Shown: in pieces, positions 11,698 through 23,700 of the stretch
Numbering within the stretch: position 1 is the first letter of the stretch
How the letters are laid out: every line of letters begins with the position of its first letter
Origin: Isoetes taiwanensis
Lineage: Eukaryota; Streptophyta; Lycopodiopsida; Isoetales; Isoetaceae
DNA length: 64,000 bases
Assembly (NCBI GenBank): GCA_021234155.1
Contig: JAJEKV010000002.1
Coordinates: 22,644,942 to 22,708,941, forward strand
Direction of reading: 5' to 3'
The notes under the pieces: model-generated
What the model saw: the letters and a program-made list of their open reading frames with translations, nothing else
What the model was told of the DNA's origin: nothing
Databases searched by the model: none
Program-made: the position numbers and the translations under genes

Positions 11698-13663
11698 GTT
11701 TGAGGCAACTCGTAAGAAGAGGAATACACTGCATTGGCACTCCAGTTTATATGCATATATAGTTTTTAGTGTATAATTCCATCCAAATGGCTCGAAAGTC
11801 CTATAGTAGAGTGCCCTAGCACCTCCATTTGAGGAGCCCAAGATGCTATATAACCAAAATCTTACGTTGCATTTTAAAATTTACATAGAAATCTCCACAT
11901 AGATCAAGCACTAGCAAATCATTCAATTACTAACAAAAAAGAGTCATAAGATAAGGGGAAAATGAGGTAAGGTAAAGAGGCTCGAAAGCAAAATTATATA
12001 TTTGTTTATAATTGATGGGTCTAAATTGATACATCTAAGATCCCCTTTTTTTTTGGTGCGTACGCCTACGAAGCACCTCTCAGGTATGGGTTATTTGGGA
12101 TCATTAGATCCTGGTATATTCTAAACAAATGCCAAATCAACGGTCAAGTAATATACAGCTCATACTCACGTATAAATGAACACTCTCCATTATGTATGTT
12201 TTATGAATGATTTGAAATACAGAACGCAGAACTACACTCAGAACTACACCGGAATGGAAACTTTAGCAAGAAAACAAACGTGAACAAAACTGGCATCCCT
12301 CACTTAACAAAATGGCCCAGCTCTGCGACGAAATCATCCCAGTTTTGTAATCAAATCGGTCGAGCTCTAGTTTCGTCTGTCATTGATTCGTTGCAGGCTG
12401 TTAGTCAAATAAAGCTAGTAGTCAGGTAGTATCTCTTGCATTTTATCTAGAATCTTAGTTAGAAAGCTATGGATATTGTTTGGCTATCCTTCATGAATGC
12501 TTTGTTTGATTGAACTGATTCGATAGAATCTTGCAAGCACGGATTCCACGAGTGATTATTGTTTGGATATCCTTTATGAATGTTTGTTGAATTTTAACCC
12601 ATTCCATCAAATTTTGCAAGTACATATTACAATGAAGAAATTGTTTGTTGAGCCAGATTTCTATGGCTTGCAGAAATTCTGGGCCTCCAAAAAAATACTT
12701 ACAAATTCCAGACACAGGGGTTACACAGGGTTATACTTAACAAGGTTATCCCTTTTAATATTTTTCATCATTATCCACTTGCAGCCAAAAAGGGTGTGAC
12801 TAATCATTACAACTATCAAGCCTGTTAGGACCAAATTTTACAGAAGAGTCTCTGCTTTTGTGATAGATTGGAAAAAAAAAATTGAAATCTTGAGACCGCG
12901 ATCCTGCATTGAGCACTTCAAAAATCGAACCCAAGGATTGGAAATGCATGTGATCTAAAATAATACTACTCTGCAGAATTATGTCGAAATCTGCACAAAA
13001 TTCCATGGCAGTAGAAAGCTTCAATCTGCAAATTATACGATTTGAAAAATTTTGATTTGGAAAGCAAACTACATGATCAATTCCGCATCAAAATTTCATC
13101 TCTTCAATACTTGAAGAGCAAATTAGAGGCCGGATCTGACTTGTTCAATTTCATTCACGCCGATTCTTCGTCTTGCATGAATTCAGTCTCCAGAGTCAAA
13201 TTTTTCTCTAGGAGTTTTTCAAGAAATCTTAATTGTTCTAAGGAAGTTGGGGCAGTGACAACTATCACGTACCACACATGCTTATGCCAGCGGAGAGCCC
13301 ACAACAAAAGCACAAAAAATAGCACACTATAAAGTTTGGTTGGGCTACATTCTGATTTATTACCCAATAAGGTGCTGCCATGTGGCAAGCATTCTTTTCA
13401 GGAATGTTGGGTTCCAAGATCATTCAAATTTTACTCGCATTCTTGGATTTTACTCACATTCTAGTTTCTTGAATAAACTTACAAAAGATTCTTGAATAAA
13501 GCTGGGGAATTGTGTAAGAAAGTATTGGTTCATGTCTGAATTTATCCTAAAGGAAAAGCTAGGTCAAGGCATGGTTATATTTACATGAGCCGATTTTATA
13601 CAATGATATTTAACCTGTTTATAGTTTTGGAACTAAAATTGGCAAAGGGGATTTCGGTCCAAT
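11698..13663. other. No gene seen
   Basis: AT-rich sequence between the duplicated 54-mer and the LINE insertion site. Several short frames exist on both strands, but none has a domain motif, a splice-consistent extension or a family signature. Confidence 0.5.
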
Positions 13664-14212
13664 GAAATCCGATCTCTAAGGTTCATTCGGCGAGATCTGT
13701 GAAAAAAACACTATAGTGGGGGGAGAATGAACGTTAGGCGCAGGAAGAGGCATCGTCTTGGGAAGCGTGCCGAACCAGGTCCCGATGGATGAGGCCTTTC
13801 TGGAGGCTGTTCTCCAGGGACTTGGGTACCCGAGCATTCCCTTAGATCATGATGTGACAGTAGCTTACCTAGATAGCATAATTAATCAGACGTACACATC
13901 TAATTCTAGGATAGAATTTTCTAGGCAGGCCTTCGGAACCCATTATCTCTGTATCCTATGCTTCGATAGGGTGGGATCTTTAAGAATTTCGGCTCACAAC
14001 ACAGGATATCTTGCAGCAGGAAGATACTCAAGAAACATCTTTCAAATTTCAGTCCTCGAACGATTTGGCACGGAACCTCTCTGGCATTGGTCGACATTCT
14101 TTGATCTTAGGCCGGTCCAGTTCTTGACGGATCTGGAAATTGTAGTTTGGAGGTTTGCCTTGGCGAATTAGTTCTTTATTTCTTGTCTCAGGAAAGTATC
14201 AGGAAAGGAAAA

Positions 14213-16491
14213 ATGGCGGAAATAGGGAATCGAGGGAAGGGGAAGAAGGCAATCAACACGGAGAAGCAAAGAGAGGATGAGGAATGGAACATGATCTTCA
14301 GGCTGGAGGACAGGAACGATGTGGCATGGAAAAACCTCAAAGAACTGTATGTTGCCTTTGAGATCATTAAAGATCAGCAGAAGGTGGCTACATTTTGCAT
14401 GGATGTCTCGGGGGAGGGTTCGATCTGCGCTAGCTTGGACAAAATCAAGAAGCTTGAAGAGGATTACAGTAGTGGGCGGGCAAATGATAGGGATAGGGTG
14501 GGCGGGCAAATGATCGGATGTGCTCTGGACGAGGCATCGAGGAAGCCATGGGAGATGAATGATCTCTACCCCCCGAGTCGAGCTGTTTTTATAGTGAAGT
14601 GAAAATTATTGATGTGAATTATTGGTGTAGAATGTAGGGCCATTATTGGGCTTCTACAAGTATCATGTACACGTACAAGTATAACACATAATTTGTATGT
14701 ATATGTGTATGTTAATTACCTCATGTTTGTTGGGCTCGAGAACTAGGTAAAAGTATTCGTGCTTGAGCAAATAAGGTGTGCTTAAAATTCTCAAAATTGC
14801 GTTATTTTATCCAATTAATGAAATCATGCTTTTGGGCATGGAACACTCTGGAAATCTTACAAGAAATGGATAGAAACCTCTATAAGCTCATCATGGCTAA
14901 GCAAGGGCATAGTGAAGAGGACTGCTGCAGTTTGAAAAACAATATATTCCAGAAATCCATGAACGAAATGCTTAATAGGACAAAGGAGATTCTGGTGGAG
15001 ATGGAAAAGCTTAAATGGAACTCAATGGCCTCAATTAAACTGATAAGGAGGTGGGAAGATGCGAATGATCAAGTAATCGAGAGACAGCGCAGGATATGCA
15101 AGAATAAACTTTCTTATGATGCAACCGTGCTTGATAATGTCTCCAAGAACTATGAAATTCATCAGATCCGCTTAAAAAATGATACCAAGGCATGCAAGAT
15201 CCGGGACAGCAACGGGTTCTTCAATCCTACAGAGGTTGGTCAGTGTGACTGCAAGAATTGCGAAGAGGTGCAGATCTCCATGCTGAACAAAAACAGTACC
15301 AAAGTGGGGGACCACCATATCCGAAACAGAGCTCCAGTCTTGGGTAAAAGCGACACGGCCAAAGGTTTGAATGTCCTCTCTTACAAAAATGCTCTTCTTA
15401 ATCAAGTTAATTATGATCTTAATTCGTCTTATCATGCTAATGAGAGTAGAAGTGAGATTAAGAAAGATCTTTATGGTATCAGGGATTCCTCGGCCTCAGA
15501 CTTGTACTCTAAAAAAGGGATCCTTATCCATTTTCCTGATAAACCCCCATCTCTTGGAGAGGTTAAGTTCTGGATCACTAAGATTCAGAGAGTCCCGATC
15601 CTTTCTATTCTCAAATTAGACAACAAAACATTCCAAATTCTGTGCTTTGACGAGAATAGTGTTGGATCTATTCTTAGGAAAAGATAGGATAATATTGGAA
15701 ATAAGGAATTCTTTATCATGAGGTGGAGCCCGATCTTTATCCCAGGTAATTATGATTTAATATCCACATCCACCTGGGTAACTTACCCCAATTTACCGCC
15801 CAGTCTCTGGACCAAATCTCACCTGCAAGCCATATCTGAGAATTTGGGAGAAGTTATCAGCATAAACATTCCCCAGACAAATTTCCCCTCAGTGTGCATT
15901 TCGAAGAGAATTAGATCTGAATGGAGAAGGGAGGTTACAGTGAAAGTTTCTGAATACACGGTATTCAACTTGAAAATTGAATACTCTAAAATGCCCAAGA
16001 AGGATATGGATAAGGGCAAAGGAATAAAGTTGGAGGAAAAAGTGAACAGATCTACCCCCCTTATCATTAGACAAGAATGGAGGCCCAAGAATACTAATCT
16101 GCAGAACATGGCTAAAAAAGGGGAGAGTAGCAATTGCCCAAGCAATCAGGGTATTGAAAATAGTGAGGACCAGGTAAGATATGAAGGTAATTTCAAATTT
16201 GATAAGAATTGGATCCTCACTTTTAAAAATATTGACCTCTCTTTTAAAATCAATCCGGGATTCATGACTGTCTCCATCCCCCAAACTGCTCCTGTTATTT
16301 TTCAAGAAGATATCTATATTAACAAAGAGGAGCATGAGCATTCTAGTGATAATGAGAGTGATGATATAAGTTGGCAGCAGGTCAGTCATAAAAAAAGAGG
16401 AAGAGGCCAAAAAAAGATCTATTTTGGACCTATTAGGGTTAGTCCAAGAAAGGCAGCTATTCAATCCAGAATAGCTAAGAATAATCAATAA
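14213..16491 (+). pseudogene. LINE ORF1 region (nucleic-acid-binding protein), broken
   Basis: Three successive open segments: 14213-14602 (starting MAEIGNRGKGKKAINTEK), 14776-15687 and 15718-16491. The second has a coiled-coil-like, Lys/Glu-rich N-terminal half and a cysteine cluster CDCKNC (about 15245-15262) preceded by CKIRDSNGFFN. The third contains a block (IFIPGNYDLISTSTWVTYPN ... LWTKSHLQAISENLGEV) resembling the DUF4283-type RNA-binding domain of plant L1 ORF1, and ends in a basic tail. Stops near 14602 and 15688 separate the pieces. The product would bind LINE RNA as part of the retrotransposition particle. Confidence 0.7.
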
Positions 16492-16499
16492 AGTTTTTG

Positions 16500-19400
16500 A
16501 TGTTAAAATCTATCAAGATGATTACTTAGAATCTCCAAGGCATTAACAATAGTATCAAAAGGGATAGATTAAAGTTTGTTTATCTAACCTTTGCCCTGAT
16601 ATTCTTTTTATCCAGGAACATAAGATCCATGATCCCAATCATGAAAGGATTATTTCTAATATTCTTCCTCCTAATTATAATATTGGTCCATTGTTGCTAA
16701 CAATTCGTCTGCAGGAATAGCCATAGCATGGAGTCACAGGATTAACATGGAAGATATTTATATGATTAATGATACCAATGGTAGATGGCAGACTCTTGTT
16801 GGTAGAATAGACTCTTGCAAGATTGCCTTTACTAATGTCTATTCTTATCATGAACCTTCTGAAAGATCTTTGATGTGGAGCAGAATTAACAACAGCTTGA
16901 GTAATTTGGATGTGGAGGATTGTGTTATTTGTGGAGACTTTAATATGGTCACAGACAGATTTATGAAGAATAAAAATTTCAGGAATCTTCTTCCTCAGGA
17001 AAGATGTGCCTGGGACAACCTTCTCTCTTCTCATAATTTGACCTTGGCCAGAACCAAACCTCAAGCCTTTAGTTGGTCTGACCACAGAATAGGTCCTATC
17101 TGCTGCCTCCATGATAGGTATTACCTTAGTGAGAATCTGTGGAACAGCAGCAGCAGAGTTGATAATCTTGAAGGCTACACTATTTCTGATCATTATCCCC
17201 AGCAGATTACCATTTCAGGGGATGACAGGGGCAATAAAAGAAAGGCCTATTTCAAAATGAATACTAGCTTGATGGATAATGATGATTTTATGGTCAAACT
17301 AGGGGAGATTATCAATGGAAATCCTAAGCCCACTGGAAACACAGGTTGGATGTACTGGTGGATTGATATGGCCAAAAAAATAAAATGCTGGCTCAAAGAA
17401 TGGGGCAAGAATATTTATAATCAAAATAGAGCTCATCTTCAGAACTTGAGGCAAAGCATTATTACAGCAAGTGATGAGCAAAAAGGGGAGATAAAAAGGC
17501 AAATTGAGGTCGAGGAAATTAAAATTGCAAAAGGATGGAAATTAAAGGCCAAAATAAAAGAGTTAAAGGAAGATGAGAGATGTAATTCCAAGTACTTCTT
17601 TAATAAAGCCAGATTCATGATGAAGAGGAATCATATTCATGAGGTCAGGGTGGATGATAATTTAATTTCTGAAGATAAGGACCTCAAACAAGCTGCAGTT
17701 GATCACTTCAAGAAGCTTATGGGATCCAATATGGACTCTACTCCAATGGTTATGGAAGAGTTTATTTGTCTAAATAAAAAGGTCAATGATGATCATAACT
17801 CATATCTTACTAAACCTTTTGTGAATGACGAGCTTTTGCAGGTTGTCAAGAATATGGAAAATGGCAAGACCCCTGGCCCTGATGGCCTTCCAGCAGAATT
17901 CTTTAAGAAGACTTTGGATGCAAGAATTAATACCAGTTTTATTGCTTTAAATCCTAAGATTGACTCTCCCAATACCTTCTCGGATTACAGACCTATTTCT
18001 CTCTCCAATGTTATATATAAAATTATTTCAGGAGCTATTGCCTTGAGACTTAAGACCATTTTGAACATCATTATTAGTAGTTCTCAATCAGCCTACCTCA
18101 AAGACAGGTTTATTTTAGACAATGTGGTAACAGCTATTTTGGGACTCCAATGGGCAAAAGAAAACTCGACATTACTAAGGCATTTGATACAGTAAGTTGG
18201 AATTTTTTATTTAGATGTTGCAGGGCTCTTGGTTTCAGCAATGAATGCATTCAAATATTTGAAGCCATTCTGCACAACTCAAGATCAGCAGTTCTCATAA
18301 ATGGTGAGTGCAGTCCTTTTTTCACAATCCAAAGAGGAGTAAAACAAGGTTGCCCCCTTGCCCCATTCCTTTTTCTGATTATTATGGAAGCCCTCCATTG
18401 TAGGCTGGATGTTGCAAAGAATACTAACCTTATTAAAGGTCTAAGGCTCCCTGAGAATCCTCAGGTGGATCAAATTCTAAATGGGCATTTTGCAGACGAC
18501 ACTTTTTTATTAATCTCAATGGATGAGAATTCCATTACAAATGCTCAAAGAATCCTTGGAGAATTTGGTGAAGCTTCAGGGTGTAAAATTAACCCTGCCA
18601 AATCAGCAATTCAAGCAAGAGATCAAGAAAAGGGATAATTGATGGCTTTAACCATGGGATGTAAGTATAACTCTCCTAGCACTAGTTCAAAGATCCTGGG
18701 TATCCCTTATGCAATCAGAAGTAATGCTTAAGATCTATGGGGAGGTATTATTGAAAAGTTTTACAAAAAGGTTGATACTCTGAACTCTAAATATCTTTTC
18801 AAAAATGGTAGGGCAGTCATTGCTAATTTTATGATTTCTTCTTCTCATGTGTATCAATCTTCAGTTATTCTTGCTCCAAAAAAGACTGCTAACAAATTGC
18901 AGGGAATTATTGGTAGATTCATAGCCTGTGGGCAAAACAGGAGGTGCTGGCACCCGGTCTCAATGAAAGAGTGTTGCAAATCAAAGAGTAATGGAGGACT
19001 GGGAACTATTAATATTGAGAAGCAAGGGATGGCCTTGGCTGCCAAGTACTTCTACAAGGCCTGTTATAACTCCATCAAGCACCCTATATCCATCCTTATT
19101 AGGCATTATATTGGAAAATTTCATCCTTATGGGTGGAGGTCACTGAAAATGGAGCTCCCCCACTCGATCTTTTTTCCCTTTACTGTCCCAAATTCCACTC
19201 CAGGTATTATCAAGAAGTGGATCAAGGCTTGGGATCAGATTAAGGGGATGTACACTTGGAAAGAAGGACTGTCCATGGACCAAACTATCTTTTGGAATCC
19301 AGCAGTCCTTCTCAACAACCCCAACCTTTGCCTGGCTTGCCACTTTCCGGATCAGGCCAGGCTATGGAAGAGCAAGGGAATCATATTTATCAGGGATCTT

Positions 19401-20066
19401 TTTTATACTAATGGCATTATTCCCTTTGACAGATCGACTTTGGCAGAAGAAGGAATACAGACCAGAACCCTCTATGATAATGTTCTTAATGCCATCATGC
19501 ATAACCACTGGACTCATGAAGAGGATTCCTGGCTAAATGAAGGAAAAGAAGGTTATGCTGTTAGGAAAGCATATAAATATCTCATGAGGGGAGAAGGAGT
19601 CACTATCCATACAAAATGGGAGGTTCAACCGGATAGGTGCATTAAGAATCTGAGATTTATGTGGAAGAGTCCCATTAATCCGAAGATTAAGTCATTTATG
19701 TGGCAACTATGGCATAAAGCTTTGGCTACTAATTGGAAAAGATACAGGTTATCTATGGCCAATTCTGACATCTGTGAAACGTGCCTTGGAGCAAAGGAGG
19801 ATGAAAACCATCTTTTTAGAGGGTGCCTTTGGTCTGAGTGGACTTTAGAGCTTGCCTCAGAAATTCTGGGTTATGATCTAATTCATCTCAGTGATAAAGA
19901 CTTTTTTATGCCAGAGAATCCCAAGGATTGGAGAATTTTTATCCTTCTATGGAGGATATGGAAGGGCGGGAACTCTTTCATTTTTAATTGTGAAATTATT
20001 CCACCAGAAGGAATAATTAAGCAGTTCCAATTTGATATTAAGTGGATTCAAGAGATTAATGGGTGA
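16500..20066 (+). pseudogene. LINE ORF2: endonuclease, reverse transcriptase, zf-RVT
   Basis: The endonuclease is seen as PDILFIQEHKIHDP (about 16595), VICGDFNMVTD (about 16925) and ISDHYPQQITI (about 17185), with a frameshift near 16700. RT motifs follow: GKTPGPDGLPAEFFK (about 17868), DYRPISLSNVIYKII (about 17983), DITKAFDTVSWNF (about 18168), RGVKQGCPLAPFLF (about 18330) and GHFADDTFLL (about 18484). About 45 residues normally found between AEFFK and the SFIAL motif are missing near 17915, and the frame shifts near 18165 and at 18638. A zf-RVT-like block with CETC and H/C spacing (about 19770-19835) closes the ORF. The enzyme would nick target DNA and copy its own RNA from the nick; this copy is inactive. 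Confidence 0.85.
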
Positions 20067-20067
20067 T

Positions 20068-20385
20068 TTTATGATTGTAGGTACTTTATGTCTTCTGATG
20101 CGCAAGCTTAAGTGGAGAAAGATGGATCTAAATGCGAATAATGAGTGGATAAAAATATTCGGAGCAACCAATGTACTGGAGCACATGGAACGATGCCAGT
20201 GTGGTTGCTGTTGTGACCAGAATTACAACATAAGAAGAGAGTTAATCTGCCAAGCAAAAGACAGCAGGGGCCGGTTCAATATGGCCAAGGCAAAATCTTG
20301 CATGTGCATCTACTGCACTTTTCATGAGAAGACAAAGGGAAAGGCAAGGAAAATTAGGAATCACCATCTGAAATCTTATCATTGA
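20068..20385 (+). pseudogene. Cysteine-rich segment downstream of LINE RT
   Basis: An open stretch beginning after the RT stop. It has RCQCGCCCDQN, then CQAKDSRGRFN, then CMCIYC and a basic HHLKSYH end. The spacing C..(K/R)DS.G.FN..C.C..C repeats the cysteine block of this element's ORF1 (CKIRDSNGFFN...CDCKNC at about 15195-15262). It could be a detached tail of ORF2 or a third small ORF. I do not recognise it as a named domain. Confidence 0.45.
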
Positions 20386-20830
20386 ACACTCTATCTATTC
20401 CGAAGTTACAGACTTTTTTCAATTATAGGTTGATCCCTGATATTAAATCAGGTTTTTTTGGATCACCTTTCTATTTTAGGGTTCCTTCTCCCTTGAAAAA
20501 GGAGTTTTTATAAAATCTCTTATTTAAATATATATAGAAGCCTTCAATAAAAAAAAAAAGAAATCCGATCTCTAAACTTTGTGGTGCGGTGGTTGATCCA
20601 AAACCAACTGCGTTCGGTTAGGATCTGGTTTTAAAAATAATGAGCATTAACAGAAATGCAAGATCGGCATCTTCTGAAACCAAATCGGCCAGTTCAGTGG
20701 AGAAAGGTTTGGAATTAGACCGATTCTTAGCTGGAAATATGAAATGAATAATGCACCAATCTATGAATGAACAGTGCACTATGAGTTAAAATTAAAGGTC
20801 ATTATTTCAGTGGTGGTTATTTTTAACAGA

Positions 20831-20984
20831 TGTTGAATGGGATGTTTATATTCAATGATTGCATTGTGTGAAATGCTAAAGAGTTGAAACTGGTTGCCAT
20901 GCAAGCATACTTAATTTCTAAGCTGGGACTAGGTATGATTGTGTAGAAGGTTAATATTCTAACCTCTGTGCTCTATATTTTACA
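20831..20984 (+). repeat. Probable 5' LTR of a Ty1/copia element
   Basis: The segment begins TGTTGAATGGG and ends TTTTACA, so it has the TG...CA ends with short inverted TGT/ACA of LTRs. It is immediately followed by a tRNA-Met-like primer-binding site and then by a copia gag ORF. No second LTR was found downstream of 26550. Confidence 0.55.
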
Positions 20985-20986
20985 TT

Positions 20987-20998
20987 TGCATCAGAGCT
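20987..20998 (+). promoter_or_regulatory. Primer-binding site, initiator tRNA-Met type
   Basis: TGCATCAGAGCT resembles the plant copia primer-binding site TGGTATCAGAGC. It lies just after the LTR end and 5 bp before the gag ATG. Confidence 0.6.
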
Positions 20999-21185
20999 AA
21001 CTAATGGCAACCAGACTTGGATCCTCCTTGTTGAGTGGTGTGGAGACTTTTCAAGGAGAAGCTGGCTTCCAAGCATGGAAGGAGAGGATGAAGGATGTAC
21101 TATTGGCTAAAGATCTTTGGGATCTCGTTGAAGGAGTTGAACCAGATGAAGGTGAAAGCAGTGCAACCTCAGGAGGTAATGCTGC

Positions 21186-21690
21186 TGTCATGAACCTACG
21201 CGAAAACAAGGAAAATACGTGGAAAATACGCAAGAAATACGGAAGAAATATGCCAAGATAGGCAAAGAATCTGTTATAACAATACAATGCCCCCCAAAGG
21301 CAAGCAGGAACACGAGACAGATGCCTAGAAGGCTCAAGACTGGCATTGAACCAGAATGGTTTGACAAGAAGGAGATGCCTCCTTATATATGTAGGCCAAC
21401 GATCAGGATCGCGCCACTCCAATGGATGAGATCATGCCAAGTGTCGCGCATGCATGTAGGCTCTAGAATATTCTAAAACCTCCTGGAAACAGCCCCCCAT
21501 ATGAGAAAGACATGAGGAATGTCTTTAACAAATATTGGTAGGGCACTTGGCAAAGGTGTGTGACTCGCAACTAGAAGGTTGCGAGTTCAAATCTTGCTTC
21601 GTGCAACTACTCTTTTGCATCCGTGTGACGACTGTCTTTTGTACATACGAGTATAATGTTCGTATGATATAAATATCCGTATGGTCGTCA
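21186..21690 (-). repeat. Chromovirus 3' LTR
   Basis: Begins TGTCATGAACCTACGCG and ends TGGTCGTCA on the plus strand. It aligns along its length with 25181-25697, differing by scattered substitutions and a small indel near 21280. It is the 3' LTR for the minus-strand element. Confidence 0.88.
21535..21606 (+). other. tRNA-like segment inside the LTR
   Basis: TTGGTAGGGCAC resembles a tRNA D-arm/A box. Further on, GCGAGTTCAAATCTTGC forms a T-arm-like stem-loop with a B-box-like core. Between them, GTGTGACTCGCAAC could be a decayed anticodon arm. The same block recurs in the other LTR (about 25548-25619). There is no paired acceptor stem, so this is not a functional tRNA gene; a tRNA-derived SINE piece fixed in the LTR is possible. 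Confidence 0.35.
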
Positions 21691-22111
21691 CACCATCCCC
21701 CTCCTACGACGGCGACGAGTCCTCGAAGCTGGGGCTGGAGTACTCAAACTTGGCTTATCCGGGTAACGGCGGTGAAACTCCGCAATTTTATCAGGAGCAT
21801 TACTCAGATTCTTGGCAGGCTCCCAGGTTCTATCATTTGGCGAGTAACCTTCCCAATCGACAAAGTAATACAATCGTCGACGAAGAAACTTGGAGTCCAG
21901 AATCTCTCGAACCTCGAACTCCTCATGATCATCAATTTCTACTGGTGGTGGCGGCGGAGGAATGCGATCTGGGAAGGTATTGACTATGTAGGGCTCCAAT
22001 AGAGAAACATGAAATACTGGATGAAGGCGAACAGCTGGAGGGAGCTCGAGCCACATTGATGATCTGAGCCGTGATCTGGTAAGGACCAAGGCGACGATAG
22101 TCAAGCTTATC
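21688..22111 (-). pseudogene. Chromovirus C-terminal region with chromodomain
   Basis: The frame includes LELPPAVRLHPVFHVSLLEP (the post-integrase linker of gypsy elements), a proline run, and a canonical chromodomain (about 21924-21770): EFEVREILDSK, YYFVDWEGYS and RTWEPAKNL. The preceding linker LDYRRLGPYQI lies in another frame at about 22080-22110, so there is a frameshift near 22050. Chromodomains of chromovirus integrases bind modified histones and direct insertion. Here the domain survives without its integrase. Confidence 0.85.
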
Positions 22112-23287
22112 GCACTCCTCGAAAGAATCCACTATTGCCAACAACTCCTTGTCATAAATGGGATAGTTGATTTCAGCAGCCTGAAACTTCCATGACTGAT
22201 AAGCGATTGGATGCAATTCATAGTCATCCCCTTCCTGCGACAAGATCCCACCAAGCGCAAAATCAGAAGTATCTGCTTCGACAACATATGGGCGCAAAGG
22301 ATCTGCATGAGCAAGAACTGGCGCCATGGTGAAAGCATGCTTTAGGGTAACGAAAGCAGATTCCGCTTCCACAGTCCATTCAAATGGCACGTCCTTAACC
22401 GTGAGGCGTGTCAAAAGAAGGGCAATCTCTGAATAATCCTGAATGAAACGCCGATAGAAATTGACAAACCTAAGAAAACACTGAACACCCCAAACGGATG
22501 AAGGTGTTTGCCACTCCAGAACAGTGTTGACCTTTTTGGGGTCCATAGAGACTCCATGTGGAGTGGTGCGATAACCAAGGAACTCCATATTATCCTGCTC
22601 AAACTGACACTTCTCAAGTTTGGCATATAACCCATGTTCACGAAGCTTCTGAAAGACCTGTCAAACATGCCTCTCATGTTCTTCGAGAGTCTTAGAATAA
22701 ATAAGAATATCATCCAAATAGATGATAACAAAAGTGTCTAAGAACTCTCAAAAGACATCATTGGCCATAGGCTAGAATATTGCCAGAGCATTGGTAAGTC
22801 CAAACGGCATAACTGTGTACTCAAAATGGCCATACCGAGTACGAAAGGTTGTCCACTCATCACCCTCCCGGATCCGAATAAGGTTGTAGGCACCTCGAGG
22901 ATCAATCTTCGTAAAATAATGCGCACCTTGGAGTCGTTCTAACAACTCTGGGATCATAGAAAGCGGATACCGATTTGGCACTGTGATTTTATTAAGGCTG
23001 CGATAATCAACGACCAGACGCAGTGAATCATCCTTCTTTTTGACGAAGAAGATAGGCGCTCCAGCAGGAGACTGAAAATGTCGAATGAAGCTAGTGACTA
23101 GATTTTCTTCAATATAATCCCGCAAAACCTTCAACTCAGCGAGAAATAGACCATATATCGAATCATATAGCGACATTGTCCCTGGCTGCAAATCAATAGG
23201 ACAATCATATGGACGATGCTCTTGGAGTTTGCTGGCCTTGAATTTGTCAAAAACATCAGAGAAGTCGCCATATTTATCTGGGAGCAT
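22112..23287 (-). pseudogene. Chromovirus reverse transcriptase and partial RNase H
   Basis: RT is visible as APIFFVKKKDDSLRLVVDYR (about 23060-23000), RYPLSMIPELLERL, the TKIDPRGAYN box, FEYTVMPFGLTNA (about 22810) and IIYLDDILIYSK (about 22715-22680). Two in-frame stops lie between 22771 and 22660. RNase H begins around ADTSDFALGGILSQEGD (about 22270) and runs to YDKELLAIVDSFEE, ending at about 22115, where it is joined directly to the post-integrase linker. Catalytic RNase H residues downstream and the whole integrase are missing. Confidence 0.85.
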
Positions 23288-23439
23288 TGAAGCAGACTTC
23301 GCTGGTGCCAGCTAGCCGACGGATGAACCTGGATTGCAAACACTGAACTTGGATCTTGCCTTCTAGATTTATCGAACTCGCGAAGAAAAATCTTTGAGAT
23401 ACGAAACTGAGGGCATGAAGAAGCCTCTACAAAAGCAGG

Positions 23440-23690
23440 AGCAGGAACATGAGCAGGAACATGAACGTGAGCAGGAGCAATTGGAACATGAACTGGAGCA
23501 TGAACTGGATCAAGAACTGGAGCAGAACAGGGACTGGAGCAGGAACATGGAGCAGGAGCAGAAACCAGAACTGGAGCTGGAGCTGGGACATCATCAAGAA
23601 TATGGTCAGAATCTGGGGCATGAACTGGAGCAGAGGCAAGAGTCGAATCAGAACATGGAACATAAACAGGAATAGCAAGGACGGAATCAG
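23440..23690. repeat. Low-complexity minisatellite (GGAGCA / GGAACATGA units)
   Basis: Runs of GGAGCAGGA, GGAACATGA and GGAGCTGGA with 6- and 12-bp periodicity. On the minus strand it lies in the spacer between protease and RT and would encode a Pro/Leu-rich low-complexity linker. On the plus strand it gives a spurious Glu/Gln-rich frame. Confidence 0.7.
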
Positions 23691-23700
23691 GGGCCTACGA

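Larger units (their letters stand above)
13680..20559 (+). mobile_element. Complete L1-type LINE with perfect 16-bp target duplication
   Basis: The element is bounded by an identical 16-bp direct repeat, GAAATCCGATCTCTAA, at 13664-13679 and 20560-20575. Its 3' end is a poly(A) run (20549-20559). Inside, in order: a long ORF1 region, an APE-type endonuclease, reverse transcriptase with FADD, a zf-RVT-like zinc segment, and a cysteine-rich tail. A 6.9-kb body with a perfect duplication indicates a fairly recent, full-length retrotransposition. Several frameshifts and stops make it non-autonomous now. Removing it restores one copy of the target in host sequence running from 13663 to 20576. Confidence 0.92.

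Noticed and set aside
15889-16488. Minus-strand 199-aa frame
   Set aside because: Shadow of LINE ORF1 on the opposite strand.
21535-21606. A functional tRNA gene
   Set aside because: No paired acceptor stem, the anticodon arm is poorly paired, and the sequence belongs to an LTR present twice.
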